In this document: in pieces, positions 1 through 8,327 of the stretch
Layout of the letters: every line of letters begins with the position of its first letter
Position numbering within the stretch: the stretch's first letter is position 1
The notes under the pieces: generated by a model
What the model was told of the DNA's origin: nothing
The model's input: only the letters and a program-made list of their open reading frames with translations
The model's database searches: none
DNA from: Agrococcus jenensis
Lineage (GTDB): Bacteria > Actinomycetota > Actinomycetes > Actinomycetales > Microbacteriaceae
DNA: 64,000 nt
Assembly: GCF_003752465.1 (NCBI RefSeq)
Contig: NZ_RKHJ01000001.1
Span: 806,001-870,000, forward strand
Direction: 5' to 3'
Program-made: the position numbers and the translations under genes

Positions 1-117
1 CGCGCGGTGGTCCTCGACTCCCGCTGCGGCGTCCTGCGCCTTGCGTGCCGGGCTGTGGGATGCGCCGCCCGCGCCGTCGGCGCGCGCCGGCACCTCCGGC
101 CGCGCGTCGCCCGTCAT
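1..117 (-). CDS. Partial DUF1206-like membrane protein (N-terminal 39 residues)
   Basis: A reading frame on the minus strand opens with ATG at 117 and runs off the left edge of the window. It starts 11 bp after the stop codon of the next DUF1206 gene, so the two are very likely one transcript. The visible residues end in KAQDAAAGVEDHRA, which lines up with KAQDAAAGAERHRA near the N-terminus of the neighbouring DUF1206 protein. I therefore read it as a tandem paralogue. No membrane segment is reached before the edge. A weak purine-rich GGCGGA precedes the start. Function is unknown, and the assignment rests on this short similarity plus position. Confidence 0.55.
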   Translation of the reverse strand, partial: MTGDARPEVPARADGAGGASHSPARKAQDAAAGVEDHRA

Positions 118-128
118 CGTCCGCCGGT

Positions 129-971
129 TCAGCGTGACCAGAGGCCGCGGGCGAAGCAGTAGACGCCGTAGAGCATGAGCCCGACCGCGATGGCGATGAG
201 CGCGATCACGCCGCCCGGCACGGTCGTGAGCGACTGGAGCGCGCCATCGAGGCCACCGGCCTCCTCCGGGTCGTGCCGCACAGCCGCGATGACGAAGAGC
301 GCACCGACGATGACGATCGCGACGCCCTTCGCGATGTAGCCGGCGGTCCCGAGGACGTCGACGAGGCGGCGCCAGCGGGCGGGCGGCGCGACGTCCTCGC
401 GGAACTTGCGCTTGGCGCCCTTGACGACGAAGTAGACGCCGATGGCGGCGATGCCCGCGCCGATGAGACCGACGAGCAGGGCACCGAACGGGTTCGACAT
501 GAGCTGCGCCGAGAACGACTCGGTCTGCGACTCGCCGTCCGAGGTGCCGCCCGTCGCGACGACGAGCGCCGTGGCACCGACGGCGGCGTAGGCCACGCCG
601 CGTCCGGCCTCCTTGAGCGCGTCCTTCCACCCGCGGCGCGACGCAGCCACGGCCGCGACGAACGCGAGCAGCGCGAGCGCGATCAGCGCGAGCCCGACCG
701 CCCAGAGCGCCACGCTGCCGAGCGGCGACTCCTGGATCGCCCGCATGGCCCCGGACTGATCGGCCGAGCCGCCGCCGCCGAACGCGACGCCGAGCGCGAT
801 GGCGCCGATCGCGAAGTGCACGATGCCGTTGGCGATCTGACCGGCACCCGTGACCCAGTCCGCCGCGCGATGCCGCTCGGCACCCGCCGCCGCATCCTGT
901 GCCTTGTCGGTCGCCCAGCCAGCCGCATCCTTGGCCGACGCCGCGGCGCTCGACCGCCCATCTCGGTTCAT
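129..971 (-). CDS. DUF1206 domain membrane protein
   Basis: A 280-residue integral membrane protein. A hydrophilic Ala/Asp-rich N-terminus of about 45 residues is followed by six hydrophobic segments in three pairs (roughly 46-66, 88-110, 124-140, 163-182, 209-230 and 250-275), the threefold two-helix arrangement typical of DUF1206 proteins. Loops between pairs carry basic stretches such as KRKFRED and the RRGWKDALKEAGRG segment that repeats in similar form in each unit. The biochemical role of DUF1206 is not established. The start ATG at 971 faces the divergent STAND gene at 1049 across about 80 bp. Downstream on the same strand lies the partial paralogue, so this is a tandem DUF1206 pair. 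Confidence 0.85.
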   Translation of the reverse strand: MNRDGRSSAAASAKDAAGWATDKAQDAAAGAERHRAADWVTGAGQIANGIVHFAIGAIALGVAFGGGGSADQSGAMRAIQESPLGSVALWAVGLALIALALLAFVAAVAASRRGWKDALKEAGRGVAYAAVGATALVVATGGTSDGESQTESFSAQLMSNPFGALLVGLIGAGIAAIGVYFVVKGAKRKFREDVAPPARWRRLVDVLGTAGYIAKGVAIVIVGALFVIAAVRHDPEEAGGLDGALQSLTTVPGGVIALIAIAVGLMLYGVYCFARGLWSR

Positions 972-1048
972 GACCCCACGCTAACGCTCAAGAGTGTCGA
1001 TGGTTTCTCATCAAGGATCTGGCGTCCGCGTCGCGGCGGGGCCAAGAT

Positions 1049-3679
1049 GTGGCCATGACCGGCGCCCACCGGCCCGTGATCCGCACCCCAGACCAGCGGC
1101 TCCGGGTGTTCGTGAGCTCGACGCTCCGTGAGCTCGCTGAGGAGCGCCGTGCCGCCAGAGCGGCGATCGAGCGCATCCGGCTCGCCCCCGTCATGTTCGA
1201 GCTGGGCGCGCGTCCGCACCCGCCCCGCGCGCTCTACCGCTCGTACCTGTCGCAGAGCGACGTGTTCGTCGGCATCTACGCGGACAGCTACGGCTGGGTC
1301 GCGCCCGACGAGGAGGTCTCGGGGCTCGAGGACGAGTACAACCTCGCGCCGCCGGAGATGCCGAAGCTCATCTACATCCGCGCCTCGGAGCACCGGGAGC
1401 CGCGGCTCGAGGAGCTGATCGCGCGCATCCGCGAGGACGACTCCGCCGCCTACCTGCCGTTCGAGACGGCCGCCGAGCTCGAGGAGAAGGTCTCGAACGA
1501 CCTCGCGACGCTGCTCGCCGAGCGCTTCGACGAGTCGAAGCTGCAGCCGCAGGGCGGCGCGGAGGAGATCCCGCCGACCCCCGAGTCGCGCATCCCCGTG
1601 CCCCCGACCACGACGATCGGCCGCGAGCGCGAGATCGCGGAGGTGCGGGAGCTGTTCGAGCGCGGCACGAAGCTCGTGAGCCTCATCGGGCCGGGCGGGA
1701 TCGGCAAGAGCCGGCTCGCGATCGAGGTGGCGCAGAGCACCGCCGACCTGTTCCCCGACGGCCGCTACTTCCTGCCGCTCGAGGGGGTGTTCGAGCCCGG
1801 GCTGCTCGTGCCCACGATCGCCTACGTGCTCGGCATCCGCGACACCGGCGAGGCGGCGCTCGAGGAGCGCATCGCGCGAGCGCTCGCCGGCCGGCGCGTG
1901 CTGCTCGTGCTCGACAACTTCGAGCAGATCGTCGAGGCGGCGCCGCTGCTCGTGCGGCTCTTCGCGGTCGCCCCGACGGTGTCGCTGCTCGTCACGAGCC
2001 GCACCGTGCTGCGGATCCGCGGCGAGCGCGTGTACGACGTCAAGGCGCTCGCGGTGCCCGACGCCGTCGCGCGAGCCGGCCCCGAGCGCGTGCGGCGCTC
2101 CCCCGCCGGCGCGCTGTTCGTCGACCGCGCGCAGGCCGTGAAGCCCGACTTCGAGCTCACCGACGAGAACGCCGCCGCGGTCTCCGACATCTGCCGGCGG
2201 CTCGAGGGGCTGCCGCTCGCGATCGAGCTCGCGGCGGCGAAGGTGCGGCTGCTGACCCCGCGCGGCATCGCGCAGCGGCTCGAGCAGAGCCTGCCGCTGC
2301 TCACGGCGGCCGCGCGCGATCTGCCCAGCCGGCACCGCACGATGCGCGCCACGATCGACTGGAGCGTGAGCCTGCTGCCGCCCGAGCAGCGGGCGATGCT
2401 CGAGGACCTCGGGGTCTTCGCCCGCCAGTTCACGCTCGAGGCGGTCGAGGCGCTCGGCAAGGGCCGCCCGTGGGAGGGCCAGGCGATCGACGGCATCGCG
2501 GCGCTCGTCGACGCCTCGCTCGTCAAGCAGGCCGAGATCGGCGGCCGCTCGGTGCTCTCGCTGCTCGCGGTCGTGCGCGAGTACGCCCTCGGGCAGCTGA
2601 AGGAGCACGGCGAGGCGGGGCGGATGCGCGCGGCGCACGCCGACTACTACAGCGCCCTGGTCGCGGCGGTCGCCCCGGGCCTGCGCGGCGCGGGCCAGGG
2701 CGACGCGGTCGTGCAGCTCGGCCTCGAGCTGCCGAACCTCCGCGCGGCCGTGCGGCACCTCGTGCACATCGACCGCCTCGACGACGCGGGCGACTTCGCG
2801 TGGCGCCTGCTCGTCTACTGGTGGATCGCGGGCTTCTTCGGCGAGGTGCGGGTCTGGATGCTCGAGCTGCTCGGCAAGGACAAGCCCATCACCCCGCACA
2901 CCCGGGCGGTCGCGTGGTTCTTCTCGCTCTGGAGCGAGATGTGGCAGCACCCGACCGAGGAGGTCGTGGCCGGCCTCGGCGAGTGCGTGCGCCTGTTCAC
3001 CGAGAGCGAGGACGGCGACGCCGCGGCGATGGCCGTCGCCGCGCGCGCGACCGCGCGCCTGCAGCTGCCGCTCCCTGACCTGGACACCGCCGAGCGCGAG
3101 CTGCGGGAGGCCGTGGAGCGGCTTCGCGAGCTCGGCAACCCCTGGGCGGAGGCGATCACGGAGGTCTCCCGCGGCCGGCTCGCGTGGCTCCGCGGCCTCA
3201 CCGACGACGCGCAGTCGTGCTTCGACCGGGCGACCGAGGTCGCCGAGTCGGTCGGTGACCTCTTCACGGTGTCCGTCGCGGGCAACCACCAGGCGCGCCT
3301 GCAGCTCGTCCGCGGCGAGATCGACGCGGCGGAGGCGGGCTGCGTGCGCACCCTGCTCGTCTCGGTGCGGCTGCACTTCGAGGAGGGCGTCGCGTACGCC
3401 CTCGAGGGGCTCTGCGCCGTGGCCGCGGCACGAGGCGAGGCGGAGCGCGCCGGCACGCTGTGGGCGGTCGCCGACGGCATCCGGCAGCGCATCGGCGTCT
3501 TCGACGCGGAGGCGTTCACCGTGCACATGCCGCAGCTCGATGCCATCCGCGCCACGGAGCCGCAGGGCGTCGCCGCGGGCGAGCGGTACGGCCGCGACCT
3601 GAGCGTCGCCGAGGCGATCGCCCTCGCGCTGCCGGAGCAGGAGCGCGAGCAGATCGCTCCCGCGCTGGCGAGCTGGTGA
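1049..3679 (+). CDS. DUF4062-STAND ATPase with C-terminal helical repeats, first of a tandem pair
   Basis: An 876-residue multidomain protein. Residues about 17-165 form a DUF4062 domain (RVFVSST motif near residue 19, then SDVFVGIY and YGWV). From about 195 comes a STAND/NB-ARC-type ATPase with Walker A GPGGIGKSR near 213, Walker B LLVLDNFEQ near 287, a sensor-like LVTSR, and the LPLAIELAA box. A winged-helix-like region (RHRTMRATIDWS) and TPR-like helices follow. The C-terminus (GRDLSVAEAIALAL) resembles that of MalT/AfsR-type ATPase regulators, but no DNA-binding domain is present and DUF4062 takes its place. The GTG at 1049 has GGCGGGG 7 nt upstream; ATG at 1055 is an alternative. The next gene overlaps by 4 nt. 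Signal transduction or defence by ligand-induced oligomerisation is inference. Confidence 0.8.
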   Translation: MAMTGAHRPVIRTPDQRLRVFVSSTLRELAEERRAARAAIERIRLAPVMFELGARPHPPRALYRSYLSQSDVFVGIYADSYGWVAPDEEVSGLEDEYNLAPPEMPKLIYIRASEHREPRLEELIARIREDDSAAYLPFETAAELEEKVSNDLATLLAERFDESKLQPQGGAEEIPPTPESRIPVPPTTTIGREREIAEVRELFERGTKLVSLIGPGGIGKSRLAIEVAQSTADLFPDGRYFLPLEGVFEPGLLVPTIAYVLGIRDTGEAALEERIARALAGRRVLLVLDNFEQIVEAAPLLVRLFAVAPTVSLLVTSRTVLRIRGERVYDVKALAVPDAVARAGPERVRRSPAGALFVDRAQAVKPDFELTDENAAAVSDICRRLEGLPLAIELAAAKVRLLTPRGIAQRLEQSLPLLTAAARDLPSRHRTMRATIDWSVSLLPPEQRAMLEDLGVFARQFTLEAVEALGKGRPWEGQAIDGIAALVDASLVKQAEIGGRSVLSLLAVVREYALGQLKEHGEAGRMRAAHADYYSALVAAVAPGLRGAGQGDAVVQLGLELPNLRAAVRHLVHIDRLDDAGDFAWRLLVYWWIAGFFGEVRVWMLELLGKDKPITPHTRAVAWFFSLWSEMWQHPTEEVVAGLGECVRLFTESEDGDAAAMAVAARATARLQLPLPDLDTAERELREAVERLRELGNPWAEAITEVSRGRLAWLRGLTDDAQSCFDRATEVAESVGDLFTVSVAGNHQARLQLVRGEIDAAEAGCVRTLLVSVRLHFEEGVAYALEGLCAVAAARGEAERAGTLWAVADGIRQRIGVFDAEAFTVHMPQLDAIRATEPQGVAAGERYGRDLSVAEAIALALPEQEREQIAPALASW

Positions 3680-6309
3680 GCGACGGCGGCCGGGCGCGCA
3701 TCCGGACTCCCGACCAGCGCCTGCGCGTCTTCGTCTCGTCGACGCTGCGCGAGCTCGAGGCCGAGCGGCGAGCGGTGCGCGGCGCGATCGAGCGGCTGCG
3801 GCTCGCGCCCGTCATGTTCGAGCTCGGCGCGAGGCCGCACCCGCCCCGGGACCTCTACCGCGCCTACCTCGAGCAGAGCGACGTCTTCGTCGGCATCTAC
3901 GCCGAGCGCTACGGGTGGGTCGCGCCGGGCGAGGACGTCTCGGGCCTCGAGGACGAGTACCGGCTCGTGCGGCCGTCGATGCCCCGGCTCATCTACCTGC
4001 GCGAGGGCGCGACGCGGGAGCCGCGCCTCGACGAGCTGATCGAGCGCATCCAGGCGGATGACACGGCCTCCTACAAGACGTACCGCTCGCCGGACGACCT
4101 CGCCGAGCTCGTCGAGGCCGACCTCGCCACGCTGCTCGCCGAGCGGTTCGACGCCGCCGTCGCCCGCCCGGTGCCCACGCCCGACGCCTCGGTCCCCGCA
4201 GCGCTCGACCTGCTCGCGGCCCGCATCCCCTCCCCGTACACGCGGCTCATCGGCCGGGAGCGCGAGGTCCGGGACACGCTCGCGCTGCTCGCCGACCCCG
4301 GCACCCGGCTCGTGACGCTGCTGGGACCCGGCGGCATCGGCAAGAGCCGGCTCGCGATCGCCGTGGCCGAGGCCGCCGCGCAGGACGGCGATCGCTTCCC
4401 CGACGGCGCCGCGTTCGTGCCGCTCGAGAACGTGCTCGAGCCCGCATTGCTGCTGCCCGCGATCGGCGCGGCCATCGGCGTGCGCGACACCGGCGAGCTG
4501 CCGCTCGAGGAGCGGCTCGCCATCGCGCTGCGCGGGCGCCGCATGCTGTTCGTGCTCGACAACTTCGAGCAGCTCGTCACCGCCGCGCCGATCGTCGTGC
4601 GGCTGTTCACGATCGCCCCGGATGCGTCGTTCCTGGTGACGAGCCGGGCCGTGCTGCGGGTGCGCGGCGAGCGCGTCGTCGAGGTGCCGCCGCTCGCGAC
4701 GCACGACCCGGCGTCGCCCGACTCGATCGCGCGAGCGCGCTCCTCCCCCGCCGTCGAGCTGCTCGTCGAGCGCGCGCACGCGGTGAAGCCCGACTTCGAG
4801 GTCACCGCCGCGAACGTGGAGGCGATCGTGGGCATCTGCCGCGTGCTCGAGGGCATCCCGCTCGCGATCGAGCTCGCGGCTGCGCGCATGCGGGTGCTCA
4901 CGCCTGCCGGCATCCTGCAGCGGCTCGACCACCAGCTGCCGCTGCTCGTCGACGCGTCACGCGACCTCCCGCCGCGGCAGCGCACGCTCCGCTCCACGAT
5001 CGAGTGGTCGACCGGCCTGCTGACCGAACCGGAGCGGCGCGTGCTGCGCGACCTGTCGGTCTTCTCGCCCGGCTTCACGCTCGAGTCGATCGAGGCGCTC
5101 GGTGAGGCGCGCGGCTGGGACGCCGACGTCATGGTCGTGCTCGAGACGCTCGTCGACAGCTCGCTGCTGCGGCAGGAGGACATGGGCGGCGAGCCGGTGT
5201 TCTCGATGCTCGCGACGGTGCGGGAGCACGGCGTCGAGCGACTGCGCGAGGCCGGCGACGAGCAGGCCGCTCGCGACGCGCACGCCGCCGTCTACCTCGA
5301 GCTCGCGCGGCGCGAGGGGCGCGGGCTCGGCTTCAGCCAGCAGGTCGGCGCGGTCGCGCGCCTCAACCTCGAGCGCGGCAACCTCCGCACGGCGGTGCGG
5401 CACCTCACGAGCGGCGGCGACGTCGAGACCGCCGCCGACATGGCGTGGCGACTGTTCCTCTACTGGTGGGTCGGCGAGTTCCTCATCGAGGTCGCGATGT
5501 GGATGGACGAGGTGGTGGCGAGCCCGCCCGGCGCCGTCTCGCCGCGCGCGACCGCGATCGCCACCTTCTACGTGTCGTGGCGCGACATGTGGCTCGCGCC
5601 CTCGCACGAGATCCCGACGGCGCTGCTCGGCGCCGCGCAGGCCTTCGCCGACAGCGGCGACGAGCTCGGCGCCACCATGGCGGTCGCCACCGCCGGGCTC
5701 GCCGAGATCAACACGGCCGACCCCGACATCCCGCAGGCCTCGGCATGGCTGCAGGACGGCGCGCGCCGGTTCCGCGAGCTCGGCGCGGGCTGGGGCGAGT
5801 CGCTCGCGCTCGTCGCGCTCGGGCGCATCTCGGTGCTCACCGGCGACCTCGAGGCCGCGACCGCCGACTTCCGGCGAGCGGTGGAGGCCGCGGTCGGCAG
5901 CGGCGACCGGTTCACCGCGAGCGTCGCCACGCATCACCTCGGACGGGCCCTGCTGCTGACCGGGGCGCGCGACGACGCCGAGCCGCTGTTCCTCGACGCC
6001 GTCGCGACCTCCGTCGGACTGCGGCACGAGGAGGGCATCGCCTACGGCCTCGAGGGGCTCGCGGCCGTGGCCGCAGCGCGCGACGACGTCGATCGGGCAG
6101 GCGTGCTCGCCGGCGCGGCCGCCGCCATCCGTGCTCGCACCGCCGTCTTCGACGCGCCCGCCTTCGTCTTCCACACCCGCTACCTCGACGAGCTCGCCGA
6201 ACGGGGGCACGCCGAGCGCCTGCGCGCCGCCGAGCAGCGCGGGCGCGACTACGGCGCGTTCGAGGCGGCCGAGTACGCGCTCACCGGCGGCGCCGCGGCC
6301 GGATCCTGA
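3676..6309 (+). CDS. DUF4062-STAND ATPase, second of a tandem pair
   Basis: An 877-residue paralogue of the preceding gene along its whole length, with the same order: DUF4062 (RVFVSST, SDVFVGIY), ATPase with GPGGIGKSR near residue 216 and LFVLDNFEQ near 291, winged-helix-like segment, TPR-like helices, and a degenerate regulator-type C-terminus. I place the start at GTG 3676 because it overlaps the upstream TGA (GTGA), the N-terminal RTPDQRLRVFVSST matches the first protein from there, and longer versions of the frame add only low-complexity Arg/Ala sequence. Overlap implies translational coupling and a fixed ratio of the two proteins. The inter-domain linkers and the helical C-terminal half differ most, as expected if the two copies sense different ligands. 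That last point is inference. Confidence 0.8.
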   Translation: MSDGGRARIRTPDQRLRVFVSSTLRELEAERRAVRGAIERLRLAPVMFELGARPHPPRDLYRAYLEQSDVFVGIYAERYGWVAPGEDVSGLEDEYRLVRPSMPRLIYLREGATREPRLDELIERIQADDTASYKTYRSPDDLAELVEADLATLLAERFDAAVARPVPTPDASVPAALDLLAARIPSPYTRLIGREREVRDTLALLADPGTRLVTLLGPGGIGKSRLAIAVAEAAAQDGDRFPDGAAFVPLENVLEPALLLPAIGAAIGVRDTGELPLEERLAIALRGRRMLFVLDNFEQLVTAAPIVVRLFTIAPDASFLVTSRAVLRVRGERVVEVPPLATHDPASPDSIARARSSPAVELLVERAHAVKPDFEVTAANVEAIVGICRVLEGIPLAIELAAARMRVLTPAGILQRLDHQLPLLVDASRDLPPRQRTLRSTIEWSTGLLTEPERRVLRDLSVFSPGFTLESIEALGEARGWDADVMVVLETLVDSSLLRQEDMGGEPVFSMLATVREHGVERLREAGDEQAARDAHAAVYLELARREGRGLGFSQQVGAVARLNLERGNLRTAVRHLTSGGDVETAADMAWRLFLYWWVGEFLIEVAMWMDEVVASPPGAVSPRATAIATFYVSWRDMWLAPSHEIPTALLGAAQAFADSGDELGATMAVATAGLAEINTADPDIPQASAWLQDGARRFRELGAGWGESLALVALGRISVLTGDLEAATADFRRAVEAAVGSGDRFTASVATHHLGRALLLTGARDDAEPLFLDAVATSVGLRHEEGIAYGLEGLAAVAAARDDVDRAGVLAGAAAAIRARTAVFDAPAFVFHTRYLDELAERGHAERLRAAEQRGRDYGAFEAAEYALTGGAAAGS

Positions 6310-6362
6310 CCGATCCGCCCTGCGGCCTCGGCTAGCGTGGCCGCACCGACCGAGGGAGCAGC

Positions 6363-7049
6363 ATGCGCGAGTCCAGTGACGAGTCCGGCACGGCGACCAC
6401 CTGGCACGGCGAGGAGGGCGAACCGCTCGTCGTGCTCGCGCACGACTGGAACGGCCGGCTGCCGTGGATCGACGAGCTCGCCGCTCGGCTGGCGGCGGAG
6501 GGCTACCGCGTGGCGGTGCCGGACCTCTTCGGCGGTCGCACCACGACCGACGACGACGAGGCCGGCGAGCTGCTGCGGGAGCGCCTCGACGACCTGCCCG
6601 GAGCCCTCCACCTCGTGAGCGAGGCGATCGGCGAGGCGCGGGCGCTCGGCAGCCCGAGCGCAGGCGTCGTCGGCTTCTCGATGGGCGCCACGATCGCCCT
6701 CGCCTACGCCGCACAGGGATCGCTCGACGCGGTCGTCGCCTACTACGGCACGACCCGCGGCACCGTGACGCCGCGGGTGCCGGTGCTGTTCCAGCTGGCC
6801 GAGACCGATGACTGGACCGGGCGCGAATCGCCCGAGGAGCTGCAGGCGCGGCTCACGGCCGAGGGCTTCGACGGCATCGAGGTGCGCCACTACGAGGGGG
6901 CCGTGCACGGCTTCCAGAACGCGCAGATCGAGCGCCGGTTCGACGCGGATGCCTCGGCCGCGGCCTGGTCGTCGACGCTCGCGTTCCTCGACGCCCACCT
7001 GCGCCCCGCCGCGTCGTCGTCGACGCCGCCGATCGCGCCGGTCGAGTAG
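6363..7049 (+). CDS. Dienelactone hydrolase family alpha/beta-hydrolase
   Basis: A 228-residue cytosolic alpha/beta-hydrolase of the dienelactone hydrolase (DLH) family. The nucleophile elbow is GFSMG (Ser about residue 106). True DLH has Cys here, so this is a serine variant and the substrate cannot be inferred. The acid is in LAETDDW (about 149) and the catalytic His in AVHGFQ (about 181), each at the usual DLH spacing. There is no signal peptide. ATG 6363 follows GGGAGCAGC, a usable ribosome site. The stop codon TAG lies in gtcgagtag, the same 9 bases that begin the dispersed repeat seen elsewhere in the window, although no full repeat follows here. The gene converges with the YbdK-type ligase. 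Confidence 0.8.
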   Translation: MRESSDESGTATTWHGEEGEPLVVLAHDWNGRLPWIDELAARLAAEGYRVAVPDLFGGRTTTDDDEAGELLRERLDDLPGALHLVSEAIGEARALGSPSAGVVGFSMGATIALAYAAQGSLDAVVAYYGTTRGTVTPRVPVLFQLAETDDWTGRESPEELQARLTAEGFDGIEVRHYEGAVHGFQNAQIERRFDADASAAAWSSTLAFLDAHLRPAASSSTPPIAPVE

Positions 7050-7097
7050 CGCTCGGCGCCCGGCCCCGGCGACGGCAGAACCCGGCGGCGCCGCGGC

Positions 7098-8219
7098 CTA
7101 GGCGGCGGCCGGGGGCGCGAAGCTCGTGCGCAGCAGCCGCTCGAGCGCGGGCACGCCTTCCGCGAGCGCCGCGCGCTGCCGGGCGGCGCCGTTCCCCTCG
7201 GCGCGGAGCCGCGCGACGAGCGCCTCGACGCGATCGCGGTCGCCCGATGCGTCGAGCGCCGGGCGCACGGCGTCGAGCATGCGCTCGATCACGTGCCGGG
7301 CGGGCGCGATCGATGCCGTGACCGGGTCGACGAGCACGTCGTCGAGCCCGTGGCGCGCGGCGTGCCACACCGCGGCGTCCAGGTGCTCGGCGTGCGCGGC
7401 CGCCGCCGCATGCGGCAGGTCACCGGCGGCCGCCGACTCCACGAGAGCCCGGGCCAGCAGCGCGGCCCCGACCGTCTCGTCGGCGGTCAGCTGCGCGTCG
7501 AACACGCGCAGCTCGACCGTCGGGTAGCGCTCGGCGAGCCGCATCATCCAGAAGATCGAGGAGCGGTCGAGCGTCGCGCCGAGGCCGACGAGGGCGCGCA
7601 CGCGCCGGTCGTAGTCGGCGGCATCCGCGAACGCCGGCGGCACCGACGCCGTCGTGAAGCGGCGCCCCACGATGGTGCGCCAGCTCGCGAAGCCGGTGTC
7701 GATGCCGCCGAAGCACGGGGAGTTCGCGGTGAGGGCCAGGAGCGGCGCGAGCCACGGCCGCAGCGCGCGCATCACCGCGACGCCCTCCTCGCGCGACCAG
7801 ACCGCGACGTGCACGTGCAGCCCCTGGATGCGGTGGTCGGGATGGATGGCGCCCAGCTCCTGCGCGAAGCGCGCGTACCGCTCGCCCGCCCCGGTGGCCG
7901 ACCGGCCGGCGCCGTACGCGGTGCCGGAGCTCGCGGCCAGCAGCCCGCGGCGCGCGACCGCGCCCGCGACCGCGCGCCGGAACTCCCGCACCACCCGATC
8001 GGCCGCATCCGCATCGGCGAGCACGGGCGACGAGAACTCGACCTGCGCGCGGAGGTACTCGTGGGTGATCCAGTGCACGTCGGCATCGGAGTGCTCGAGC
8101 TCGGCGATCACCTCGTCGGCGACGTCGACCGGCGCGAGCGAGCCCGGTTCGAGCAGGATCACCTCCTCCTCTACGCCGAACGTGCGAGGAGCGCGCCGCA
8201 CAGGATGCTGCAGGGTCAT
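7098..8219 (-). CDS. YbdK-type carboxylate-amine ligase (GCS2 family)
   Basis: A 373-residue member of the glutamate-cysteine ligase type 2 (YbdK) family. The N-terminal RTFGVEEEVILL is the family's ATP/metal-binding signature, and the substrate-binding region GLHVHVAV and the TVELRVFDAQLT segment follow at the expected positions. These enzymes form ATP-dependent peptide or amide bonds, and YbdK itself has weak glutamate-cysteine ligase activity. In mycothiol-using actinomycetes the physiological substrate is uncertain. The start ATG at 8219 gives MTLQHPVRRAPRTFGVEEE, the right distance to the signature. The very long open frame that continues upstream across Ku and ligD is a shadow. The gene is divergent from ku over 108 bp. 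Confidence 0.85.
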   Translation of the reverse strand: MTLQHPVRRAPRTFGVEEEVILLEPGSLAPVDVADEVIAELEHSDADVHWITHEYLRAQVEFSSPVLADADAADRVVREFRRAVAGAVARRGLLAASSGTAYGAGRSATGAGERYARFAQELGAIHPDHRIQGLHVHVAVWSREEGVAVMRALRPWLAPLLALTANSPCFGGIDTGFASWRTIVGRRFTTASVPPAFADAADYDRRVRALVGLGATLDRSSIFWMMRLAERYPTVELRVFDAQLTADETVGAALLARALVESAAAGDLPHAAAAAHAEHLDAAVWHAARHGLDDVLVDPVTASIAPARHVIERMLDAVRPALDASGDRDRVEALVARLRAEGNGAARQRAALAEGVPALERLLRTSFAPPAAA

Positions 8220-8327
8220 GCGCGGATCATCCCCCCGCACCCTGGACGCCGACCGCACGCGCGAGCGCGATCGACTCCCAGGCTCGGGGGCTGGTGGAAG
8301 TCCAGGTGGATCGTGGAAAGTGAGCAC

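Noticed and set aside
2815..4932. 705-codon minus-strand frame across the STAND genes
   Set aside because: Antisense to conserved ATPase motifs, low-complexity, no recognisable domain.
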